Shown here in pieces: positions 1-6,921 of a stretch of 33,497 nt of DNA. The stretch comes from a bacterium (lineage in GTDB: Bacteria > Electryoneota > RPQS01), in assembly GCA_018812265.1 (NCBI GenBank), contig JAHJDG010000197.1:1-33497 (forward strand), in the 5' to 3' direction. Below the pieces are notes generated by a model, which was given only the letters and a program-made list of their open reading frames with translations, was not told the origin of the DNA and made no database searches. How positions within the stretch are numbered: position 1 is the stretch's first letter; each line of letters begins with the position of its first letter. A program made the position numbers and the translations under genes.

Positions 1-1472
1 CGACCGGCGGCGGAGTGTCGCACCTGCACGGAGATTCGCTGAGTTTTACGAACAACGAAGGCGGAGGAGCGAGCGCGCTTCTCCTGAAGGGAGTGAACTC
101 GATTTCGCCGGTGGAAGCGCGAGTGATAAACTGCACATTCGCCGGAAATGTTCGCTCCCTATCCGGCGAGGGTCCGGCGCTGCGGGGGAGCGCCGTCCAG
201 CAGATTTCGGGAGCGGGGCCGGTCTTGCAGCGATGTCTATTCCACGACAACTCGAATGCGGGCGGCGCGGCGAGTGCGATTCTCTTGGAAAATTCCGCCG
301 GCACGACGGTCGAGCTGCGCAACCTGACCGCGGTGTTGAATCAAGCCGACAGCGCGGCGATCCGGCTAAATGCGCCGGCGATTCTTCGCAACTCCATCGT
401 GATCGAAAACGGCGGTGCGCGGCAGATCGGCGGAACGAATCCGGCCGTCGCCTACTGCCTGACCAGCGACACGCAGTATCACGGGGCGGGCGGCAGCTTC
501 TATGCCGATCCGGCCTTCGAGGATTTCTGGGAGCGCGACTATCGGCTCTCGGCGGGCTCGTTTGCGATCAATCGTGGCGATCCCAATCAAGCCTACAATG
601 ATCCCGACGGAACGCGGGCCGACGTGGGGGCGTTCGTGGCGGAGTCGTTTTCCGCCGAAATCGAATCCCTTTTTGACGTGCCGCACGACAACGGACGGCA
701 ACTGATGCTCGAGTGGCTGCCGTCGGCGGGCGATGATGCGCGGCAGGGGATCGTCTCTTACCTGATCTACCGCAAGGTCAATCTGGCGATTCTGGAAAAC
801 TTCGAGCTGGTGGCTACCGTTCCCGCCGCGCGGCTTGAGGGTTACGGTCGGATCGTGCCGACGCTGGCCGATTCGAATGCTTCGGGGATTCGGTACTACT
901 CCTTCTTCGTACGCGCGCAATCAGTCAATCCGCTGGCCTATTGGGATACGCCGCAGGACAGCGGCTACAGCGTGGACAATCTGACTCCGGCCACTCCGCA
1001 GCAATTGGCGGGAATGGAGATTGCGGTCGGCGCGCAGCTCACGTGGGAAGCCGTGCCGGATACCGACGTTGCCTACTATGCCGTCTATCGCGGGGCGGTT
1101 CCGTTCGATCCCGACACGGCAAGCGCGGTTTACGGAACGTCCGCCGAACCGGTCTTCGTGGACAGTATGGAGACCGGCAGCTTCTTCTACGCGGTACGGG
1201 CGGTGGACCGCAACGGGAACCGTTCGCAGCCGAGCGGCGTGGTAGCGGTGGAGGTGGGGATCGTGCATCCACCGCTGGCCCTTACCATCGCCGTGGAGGA
1301 ATCCCAGCTTCGTCTTCGCTGGCAGAGTTCGCCGGGAGCGGTGCAGTACCGCATTTTCCGTTCGTTGCAGGCGGACGGGCCGATGGATTACGTGGACTCG
1401 ACTTCCGACACGATGTACGTCATCACCGACATTCCAATCCGCGCGTTCTACTTCGTCACGGCGGAAAGATAA
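1..1472 (+). CDS. Exported right-handed beta-helix protein with FN3-like modules, 5' truncated
   Basis: The frame is open to the left edge and already inside a beta-helix (the residues before the GTG at 15 read TGGGVS), so the true start and signal peptide lie outside the window. The first ~210 visible residues show the short Gly/Asn/Cys-rich strands of a parallel beta-helix, closing with a segment typical of choice-of-anchor Q proteins (RNSIVIENG, then DPAFEDF, INRGDP and ADVGAF). After it come about three fibronectin-III-like modules (roughly residues 225-320, 325-420 and 425-485) with LTWEAVPDTDVAYYAVYRG-type strands. It stops without a T9SS sorting tail. A strong ribosome site 28 bases past the stop starts the next gene, so the two are probably cotranscribed. 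Role inferred: cell-surface or secreted binding/structural protein; no catalytic motif seen. Confidence 0.8.
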   Translation, partial: TGGGVSHLHGDSLSFTNNEGGGASALLLKGVNSISPVEARVINCTFAGNVRSLSGEGPALRGSAVQQISGAGPVLQRCLFHDNSNAGGAASAILLENSAGTTVELRNLTAVLNQADSAAIRLNAPAILRNSIVIENGGARQIGGTNPAVAYCLTSDTQYHGAGGSFYADPAFEDFWERDYRLSAGSFAINRGDPNQAYNDPDGTRADVGAFVAESFSAEIESLFDVPHDNGRQLMLEWLPSAGDDARQGIVSYLIYRKVNLAILENFELVATVPAARLEGYGRIVPTLADSNASGIRYYSFFVRAQSVNPLAYWDTPQDSGYSVDNLTPATPQQLAGMEIAVGAQLTWEAVPDTDVAYYAVYRGAVPFDPDTASAVYGTSAEPVFVDSMETGSFFYAVRAVDRNGNRSQPSGVVAVEVGIVHPPLALTIAVEESQLRLRWQSSPGAVQYRIFRSLQADGPMDYVDSTSDTMYVITDIPIRAFYFVTAER

Positions 1473-1509
1473 CAAGCGAAATCCGAATCCATCTTCAACG
1501 GGAGGAATC

Positions 1510-2490
1510 GTGAAACGTTGGATCCTTGGTTTCTGTGTTCTGGCCATGGTGGTCTCAACTCCATCGGCACGGGGCTACACCCTTTCCGGTCAGGTTCTGG
1601 GCGGGCAGACCGGACTGACGCTTCTTAAGTACGTGTTTGCCGTCCCGGCGACGCTCGACACGTTCTATGTCACTATCGCCATACCGTTTTTGAATACCTA
1701 TGCCTTTTTGAATCTGGACTCGGGTGGCTACGTACTGTTTGCCTATCAGGACCTCAATACCAACATCGTTCCCGATCTCGACGAACCACGCGGTTTCTAC
1801 GGCGGGGATATCCCACAGGTGTTTCAACTGCTGGGGGACTCCAGCGGAGTGGATATCGAGCTTCATCCGCCCAATCAAGGAGGGTTTTCCGGTTCCATCA
1901 GCTACTCCGGCGCCAACACCGGGACCACGCTTATCCTTGCCCACTACACTCCCGACTTCTCGGATTTGCCGCATGGAGGCAGCCTCCTCTTCAACAACAC
2001 GGGGAGCGGTGATTATACCGCACTGGTGGATAGTTTCACCACATATTACGCTTATGCGTTCATGGATGTCAACAACAACTTCGCCTGGGACCCGGGTGAA
2101 CCACGGGGAGTGTACGGGGGTGAAGCCCCTCAACCCATCGTAGTACAGGAGACGAACTTCCCCGAAAACATTGACATCATGATGGAAGAAACGTCGGGGA
2201 TTGCGCTACGGCCGTTTGCGCAAGCGAAGAGTTTCACTTTGGAGAAGGTTTACCCTAATCCTTTCAACAGCATAGCCACCGTGGCATTTACTCTTGCTTA
2301 TCCATTAGCGATTGAGCTGTCAGTGTTCGATGTACTGGGACGGCAGGTTGCCACGCTGACTCGGGGAATGTATACTACTGGAGAACATCAAGTTCCTTTC
2401 GATGCGGAGGGGCTGGCCAGTGGAGTGTATCTGGTTCGGCTTTCCGGATCGGAAGGGCGTGTATCGAAGCCGGTTTTACTGGTTCGATAA
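1510..2490 (+). CDS. Secreted protein with duplicated acidic motif and T9SS type A sorting domain
   Basis: The GTG start follows GGGAGGAA at 1500-1507. Residues 1-22 are a signal peptide (MKRWILGF, hydrophobic core, SARG). Two similar modules follow, each ending in an Asp/Asn loop: D-L-N-T-N-I-V-P-D then EPRGFYGG near residues 81-99, and D-V-N-N-N-F-A-W-D then GEPRGVYGG near 186-204. The spacing of acidic side chains resembles a calcium-binding loop; that is inference. The last ~80 residues are a classical T9SS type A C-terminal domain (VYPNPFN, VFDVLGRQVATL, SGVYLVRL, ending VLLVR), which sends the protein through the outer membrane by the PorSS/T9SS. It lies 37 bases after the beta-helix gene, in the same direction. 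Substrate or ligand unknown. Confidence 0.85.
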   Translation: MKRWILGFCVLAMVVSTPSARGYTLSGQVLGGQTGLTLLKYVFAVPATLDTFYVTIAIPFLNTYAFLNLDSGGYVLFAYQDLNTNIVPDLDEPRGFYGGDIPQVFQLLGDSSGVDIELHPPNQGGFSGSISYSGANTGTTLILAHYTPDFSDLPHGGSLLFNNTGSGDYTALVDSFTTYYAYAFMDVNNNFAWDPGEPRGVYGGEAPQPIVVQETNFPENIDIMMEETSGIALRPFAQAKSFTLEKVYPNPFNSIATVAFTLAYPLAIELSVFDVLGRQVATLTRGMYTTGEHQVPFDAEGLASGVYLVRLSGSEGRVSKPVLLVR

Positions 2491-2507
2491 AATGTGCAAG
2501 GTGGTAC

Positions 2508-2536
2508 TTGATTATTTGACATTGTTTGACTATATT
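2508..2536 (+). promoter_or_regulatory. Probable promoter of the RRM gene
   Basis: TTGATT (2508-2513) and TATATT (2531-2536) are 17 bases apart, a good sigma70-type fit. The same stretch also reads TTG-N20-TATATTTG, close to the Bacteroidetes -7 consensus TAnnTTTG. Two TTTGAC copies (2515-2520, 2525-2530) sit in the spacer, exactly 10 bases apart. Transcription from here would give a leader of about 175 bases before the RRM start. Confidence 0.55.
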
Positions 2537-2718
2537 TGTCTATTGCCGTCCCATAGGAATTCCACTTGAGATGGCACTTTGACAGTGTTGGGTCCATCAG
2601 GGCCCTGGTCGCAGGCCCGTGTCACGGGGGAGGAGATTTCGAGTCCCTTTTGGCCTGGCGATGAGACAAGGTGACGAAGGTAGGGGCGCCATCCCCAGAG
2701 TCCAGAAAGGGCGGAATC

Positions 2719-3003
2719 ATGGTAAACATTTATGTCGGCAATCTGTCGTACACGGTAACGGACGACGATCTGAAGGTGCTGTTTGAATCGCACGGCGCGG
2801 TGGACCGGGCCAGTGTCATCACCGATCGGATGACGGGCCGTTCCAAGGGTTTCGGCTTCGTCGAGATGTCGAACGATGCGGAAGCACAGGCGGCGATCAC
2901 CAAGCTGAACGAGACCGAGCTACAAGGCCGGAACATTCTGGTCAACATAGCGCGGCCGCAAGGCGAGCGTCCCCGTCGGCCGGAACGTCGTCAGCGCTGG
3001 TAG
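2719..3003 (+). CDS. Small RRM-domain RNA-binding protein
   Basis: The 94-residue protein is a single RNA recognition motif with a short Arg-rich tail (ERPRRPERRQRW). RNP2 is IYVGNL at residues 4-9 and RNP1 is KGFGFVEM at 43-50, both with the aromatic residues that stack on RNA bases. These are the small single-RRM proteins common in cyanobacteria and FCB bacteria, thought to act as RNA chaperones, often in cold response. ATG 2719 is preferred to an upstream in-frame start at 2671 because the RRM begins at once and an AAGGGCGG ribosome site lies just ahead. It stands alone, with its own promoter, long leader and terminator. Target RNAs cannot be read from the sequence. Confidence 0.93.
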   Translation: MVNIYVGNLSYTVTDDDLKVLFESHGAVDRASVITDRMTGRSKGFGFVEMSNDAEAQAAITKLNETELQGRNILVNIARPQGERPRRPERRQRW

Positions 3004-3027
3004 GCGTCAGGATTGACGAGAAATGGA

Positions 3028-3063
3028 CAGCCGTCCGGCGTTTGCCGGACGGCTGATCTTTTT
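3028..3063 (+). terminator. Intrinsic terminator of the RRM gene
   Basis: An 11-12 bp perfect stem (CAGCCGTCCGG paired with CCGGACGGCTG) with a very short loop is followed by ATCTTTTTC, 25 bases after the RRM stop codon. Confidence 0.85.
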
Positions 3064-3225
3064 CGGGGGACGAGAGCCTGTCCCCAATATATCGGAGGGG
3101 AAATCTCTCAACTATCGCGGCGGCGAATTCTCCCATTCGCCCCGTTCGAGAAGATAGAGAGCTCTGGGTGGGTGTGATAGCCACTGCGGTGACGGCTACA
3201 ACTCAGAAGATGAACAGGAGGAGCC

Positions 3226-4767
3226 ATGCGACAGCTTTTGGCGATTGTGCTCTTGCTGGTCTGTGCAGGAGTAAGTTTCAGCCAGCTCTCCGGGCCGCTG
3301 AGCGGGACGTTGGGGCCGGGATGGTACACGGTTATCGGTGACATCCAAGTGGATACCAGCGCGGCCTTAACGATTTTGGCTCCCACTACTCTGGATTTCC
3401 AGGACACGTTCTCCTTCAAGGTCTACGGCGTGCTTACGGCTGGGAGTCAGTCGGGAGGCAACGTCCTCTTCACGACCAGCAGAACGGCCCCGAATCGGTG
3501 GCGGGGTCTGCGATTTCTCGGACCGGCCAGTACGCCCAGCCAACTTACCTACTGCATCATTGAGAACGGCTGGGCTACGGGTCCCACGCTTGCAGATCAG
3601 TGCGGGGGCGGAGTCTATATCTACCAGTCCTCGCCCACATTTTTGTACTGCTCGATGCACAACAACTACGCAGATGCTTGTGGCGGCGGTGTGTATTCGG
3701 AGTACTCGCGTGCTGTCTTCGACACGTGCTCGATCACCTGGAACACGGCCTTCAGCTCGCATCCGGCAAACTTCTGGGGCGGGGGGGGCGTGCTGTGCGT
3801 CTACGGGGCGGAGCGATTCACGTTCTGCATCATTACCAACAACGTGACCATCATGGGGAACGGCGGCGGGGCGTGGATCGAACGCGACTCGGCTCTTTTC
3901 AACGATTGCGAAATCAGCTTCAACTCGGCGCTGTCATTGGATGGCGGGGGCGTGTATTGCTTCTGGTACGCCGTTCCCACGTTCACCAATTGCGGCATCA
4001 GCGCCGATACGGCCATGCGGGACGGAGGCGGCACTTGGTGCGATAACACCAGTTCTCCGACCTACAACTTCTGCACACTGAGCGACAACGTCGCAGGCGG
4101 GTCGGGCGGGGGAGCCTTCTGCCAGGACTCGCCGCCGCCGATGGGACCCGCATACAACAGCTGCATCGTCGCGTACTCGATGGGCGAAGGGATCTACTTC
4201 CTGAACAGTTCGGGGAGCGCCATTTCGTACGGCGATTTCTTTGGAAACAGCGCAGGTGACTTCGGGGGGGCGGTGCCGCCCGGTCTGAACATCATCTCCG
4301 GTGTGAACGCCAATGGCGATCCATGCGATGCGTTCACGAACATTTTCGGTGATCCATCGTTTGTGTACCGGCCCTACGACCTGCATCTTCAGACCGCGAG
4401 TCGGTGCATCGCCGCCGCCGATCCGCTTCTTCCGGTATTCACAGACTTCGAGAGCGATGTCCGGCCAAATCCGCCGGGTTCCAGTCCGGACATCGGGATG
4501 GATGAGAATCCCCTGGGGGTTCCCGGCGGAGCCCTGGGTCCCATCACCGACTTGGTGATCCGGCCTGACTTCCCGGGCACGGGGAACGTGATTCTGTACT
4601 GGTCGCCCGTCGCGGGAGCAACTTTTTATACCGTCTATGGGAAGACAACGCCGGGGGCCACGGGAACTCCGCTGGCCTCGGGAGTGACTGGCTCCGCCTG
4701 GATGGATAACAACACCTCCAGCCGTCCTTCACCCTATTTCTACTACGTCACGGTGGTCTCACCGTAA
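3226..4767 (+). CDS. Exported right-handed beta-helix protein (choice-of-anchor Q / Pmp-like repeats)
   Basis: ATG 3226 follows an ideal ribosome site (CAGGAGGAGCC). Residues 1-19 form a signal peptide (MRQLLAIVLLLVCAGVSFS, then QLSG). Residues ~90-340 are repeated rungs with GGGVY or GGGAW turns, a Cys every turn or so (C-I-I, C-S-M, C-S-I, C-E-I) and N-N or S-D-N steps, as in polymorphic-outer-membrane-type beta-helices. The helix closes with a DPSFVYRPYDLHLQ segment and D-I-G-M-D-E. One FN3-like module (WSPVAGATFYTVYGK) completes the 513 residues. No T9SS tail is present. In build it resembles the truncated protein at 1-1472. Function inferred only as surface or secreted adhesive/structural protein. 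Confidence 0.85.
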   Translation: MRQLLAIVLLLVCAGVSFSQLSGPLSGTLGPGWYTVIGDIQVDTSAALTILAPTTLDFQDTFSFKVYGVLTAGSQSGGNVLFTTSRTAPNRWRGLRFLGPASTPSQLTYCIIENGWATGPTLADQCGGGVYIYQSSPTFLYCSMHNNYADACGGGVYSEYSRAVFDTCSITWNTAFSSHPANFWGGGGVLCVYGAERFTFCIITNNVTIMGNGGGAWIERDSALFNDCEISFNSALSLDGGGVYCFWYAVPTFTNCGISADTAMRDGGGTWCDNTSSPTYNFCTLSDNVAGGSGGGAFCQDSPPPMGPAYNSCIVAYSMGEGIYFLNSSGSAISYGDFFGNSAGDFGGAVPPGLNIISGVNANGDPCDAFTNIFGDPSFVYRPYDLHLQTASRCIAAADPLLPVFTDFESDVRPNPPGSSPDIGMDENPLGVPGGALGPITDLVIRPDFPGTGNVILYWSPVAGATFYTVYGKTTPGATGTPLASGVTGSAWMDNNTSSRPSPYFYYVTVVSP

Positions 4768-4848
4768 ACAGATTGGGGGGCAATACGACGACTACCAAAC
4801 TGAATGAGTTGGAGGAAAGCGCATTCAACCGATATCCCGAGAGCAACT

Positions 4849-4879
4849 GAAGGGCGCACCGATGTGCGCCCTTCTTGTT
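4849..4879 (+). terminator. Intrinsic terminator after the beta-helix gene
   Basis: An 11 bp stem (GAAGGGCGCAC paired with GTGCGCCCTTC) with a CGAT loop is followed by TTGTTG, about 80 bases past the stop at 4767. Confidence 0.7.
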
Positions 4880-4886
4880 GAGTAGG

Positions 4887-4917
4887 AAGCGGCACCCCGA
4901 AGGGTGCCGCTTGTGTT
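4887..4917. terminator. Second hairpin of a tandem terminator
   Basis: An 11 bp stem (AAGCGGCACCC paired with GGGTGCCGCTT) closes on CGAA and is followed by GTGTTT. On the minus strand the loop reads TTCG inside C/G, a very stable tetraloop. The GCGGCACC core recurs in the hairpin at 20031-20054. Confidence 0.6.
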
Positions 4918-5059
4918 TGCGGGATGTTCGTACCGTAAGACGGAAGGATGAATTGCTTCCGTTCCAGCCGGATTGCGCACGCTGTGGGCAGTAGTGCGGT
5001 TTGTGACTCTGTGCTTAACCCGGCTCGGCGAGAGGTCTAAAATTCCGGCAGGGCACAGT

Positions 5060-5073
5060 CCCGGCTCGGCGAG
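5060..5073 (+). repeat. 14-bp direct repeat CCCGGCTCGGCGAG, second copy
   Basis: Identical to 5019-5032, offset by 41 bases. This copy continues into a perfect GGCTCG-G-CGAGCC dyad. Meaning unknown. Confidence 0.6.
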
Positions 5074-5094
5074 CCAGCCATCACTCGTGCGGCA

Positions 5095-6723
5095 TTAGTT
5101 CTTCTGCATCTGCGGCCGATGCGAGTGGACTGCATCGCGGCGCGGCGGGAGGAAGTTCACCGAAGAGCCGGTGATCTGGAAGCGGGTGACTTCCATCATG
5201 TACTCATCGGCGGGAATCGTTCCGCCGAAGGTGCGGGTGACTCCACCGACCACCGTGCGCACGTTGAACGGCAGCGATTGGACTTCCTCGATGCCGCAGA
5301 TAGACCACCAGTCCACGGCCACAATGTATTCCCCCGCGGGCGGAGTGGCGGTCCAGTAGATGTTCTCCGGCCGGCCGTTTTCGTAGTTTGAGCACTTGTT
5401 GTCGCGATCCAGCTCTCCGCCCGAAACGGTCGTGATGTTGGACCAGCCGCACCATTCGCTGTCGGGGTCCATCACCCACAGATCGAGATCCACGCCGGGA
5501 AGCGGATAGTACCACGTGAGCGTCACCTGAATATCGCCGGTGCCGACGGAAGTCGTCGGAAGCGGGATGCAGGCGCAGCGGCCGGTGTCGGGGCTGGTGA
5601 AGCTGCCGTTGCTGATGTTCGTGCAACGCGGATTGGTGTAGTGCCAGGGCTGATGCACCACGACGTTTTCCATGAAGATGTGCTCGTAGCGTCCCGGATT
5701 GGTCTCGCTCTCCCGTTGCAGGCAGAGCTTGAACGTTCCCTGGGGGAGGTACCAGTTGCCGGTACTCGCCCAGCCGATGGTGCCGATGGGGGCGAACAGC
5801 GGGCCGCTGCCGCTTTCCGGCATCCAGTCGCCCTGTTCGGGATAGAGCAGCGTATATTCTTCCACACACACCATCAGCCACGAGCTATGGCTCATGTTCG
5901 CCACGTTGATGCAGCCCGAGCAGCGCGCATCGCGGGCGCGGCTGGTGATGAACCACGGGGAGAGTTGGAAAGTCTGCGCGCTGATCTTGCGGGTAGCCGG
6001 ATCATACGAAGAACTGAAGAACTCGGCCTGCCCGGTGGTGGGGTTCTTCCGCCACAGAGCGACTTCTTCGGGATTCTGTCCTTCGGGGACCGGGACGGTA
6101 ATCTCGACGGGACGGGCAAAGGTGAAGCCCTCGGGACCGAACTGATAGATGTCCGAGATCACCGGCTCGCCGGTCGGCGGCGTCACCAAAATATTGTTGT
6201 TTCGCTCGACGGAAAACACCATCGTGCCGACATTGCCGTTTTCGAGTGGCGGCACTGCGCCCACCGGAACGGAAATGCGCGCTCCGAGCGGAGTTTCAAT
6301 GGTGCCGGAGTTGTCGGAGCGCACGGCGCCGCTGGCGTTGTCGGGGGCGGCCGCTTGGACGACGGCGAAATTGGCGTCGCTAACGTCAAATACGTTGGCG
6401 TCCGTAGCATCCGCGACCCTTATCCGGCAGCTACTCGCAGGCGTTTGGAACACCGTCCAATCGTAGCTGTTGGCATTGGTCATGTTCGTAGCTGCGTTCG
6501 TCCAGTTGTTGCCTCCATCCGTTGACCAGTCAATCGTGACCGTGGAGACATTGCTACTGTTCCAGGTAACTTGATGGATGCTTCCGGTTTGCCAGGATTC
6601 CCCGCCATTGGGGGAGGTGATGGTGATGGAACGTTGGGGAACCGGTTCGTCATCATCGCTGGGACAGCCCAAGAAGATCAGGGCGGGGATGATGAGCAGA
6701 ATCCAAAGCCATTTTTTCGACAT
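5095..6723 (-). CDS. Multidomain lipoprotein: Kre9/KNH-type Ig-like, ZU5-like and YfaP-like domains
   Basis: ATG 6723 has a GAGG ribosome site 5 bases upstream. The N terminus is a lipoprotein signal (MSKKWLWILL, IIPALIFLGC) with the lipid-carrying Cys at residue 20, followed by an acidic linker PSDDDEP. Residues ~34-120 match the Ser/Thr-rich Ig-like domain with ITSPNGGESWQTGS and WSTDGGNNW strands. Residues ~135-260 look like a ZU5 fold (GTIETPLGARISVPVGAV). The C-terminal ~140 residues resemble YfaP/DUF2135 (VTLTWYYPLPGVDLDLWV, PPAGEYIVAVDWWS). A middle part has several Cys residues and no family I recognise. Likely an outer-membrane-anchored surface protein; no catalytic site seen. A terminator separates it from the upstream same-strand gene, so it is probably its own unit. 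Confidence 0.8.
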   Translation of the reverse strand: MSKKWLWILLIIPALIFLGCPSDDDEPVPQRSITITSPNGGESWQTGSIHQVTWNSSNVSTVTIDWSTDGGNNWTNAATNMTNANSYDWTVFQTPASSCRIRVADATDANVFDVSDANFAVVQAAAPDNASGAVRSDNSGTIETPLGARISVPVGAVPPLENGNVGTMVFSVERNNNILVTPPTGEPVISDIYQFGPEGFTFARPVEITVPVPEGQNPEEVALWRKNPTTGQAEFFSSSYDPATRKISAQTFQLSPWFITSRARDARCSGCINVANMSHSSWLMVCVEEYTLLYPEQGDWMPESGSGPLFAPIGTIGWASTGNWYLPQGTFKLCLQRESETNPGRYEHIFMENVVVHQPWHYTNPRCTNISNGSFTSPDTGRCACIPLPTTSVGTGDIQVTLTWYYPLPGVDLDLWVMDPDSEWCGWSNITTVSGGELDRDNKCSNYENGRPENIYWTATPPAGEYIVAVDWWSICGIEEVQSLPFNVRTVVGGVTRTFGGTIPADEYMMEVTRFQITGSSVNFLPPRRDAVHSHRPQMQKN

Positions 6724-6860
6724 GGGAACCTCAGATATTGGATTGTGTGAGTCGGATTAGCGGAAAGAGTCAGCAGGTAGAGGTTGCTCTTGTGGCAACC
6801 GTCACAATTTAGTGAAGAGCGCCGTCTTAGTCAACTATCAGTCCGAACCCGGCGGAATGG

Positions 6861-6890
6861 AAACGGGGCGCGGAAGATCCGCGCCCCATT
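6861..6890 (-). terminator. Intrinsic terminator of the Cys-rich repeat gene
   Basis: A 10 bp perfect stem (GGGGCGCGGA paired with TCCGCGCCCC) with a 3-base loop lies 35 bases past the stop at 6922. Read on the minus strand it is followed by GTTTCC, a weak T-tract. Confidence 0.65.
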
Positions 6891-6921
6891 TCCTCGGTTC
6901 CTATCCAAAGGAAGCTCGCGG

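Larger units (their letters stand above)
4768..5094. other. Convergent intergenic region
   Basis: The 327 bases between two converging genes hold two tandem hairpins (4849-4879 and 4887-4917) and, further on, two copies of CCCGGCTCGGCGAG (5019-5032 and 5060-5073), each copy containing most of a small GGCTCG/CGAGCC dyad. I see no convincing gene, and no clear T-tract terminator for the minus-strand lipoprotein gene. Confidence 0.6.

Noticed and set aside
3110-3225. Possible c-di-GMP riboswitch before the beta-helix gene (GCGGTGACGGCTACAAC)
   Set aside because: Only a few bases resemble the GEMM core; the paired stems and the tetraloop receptor are not seen.
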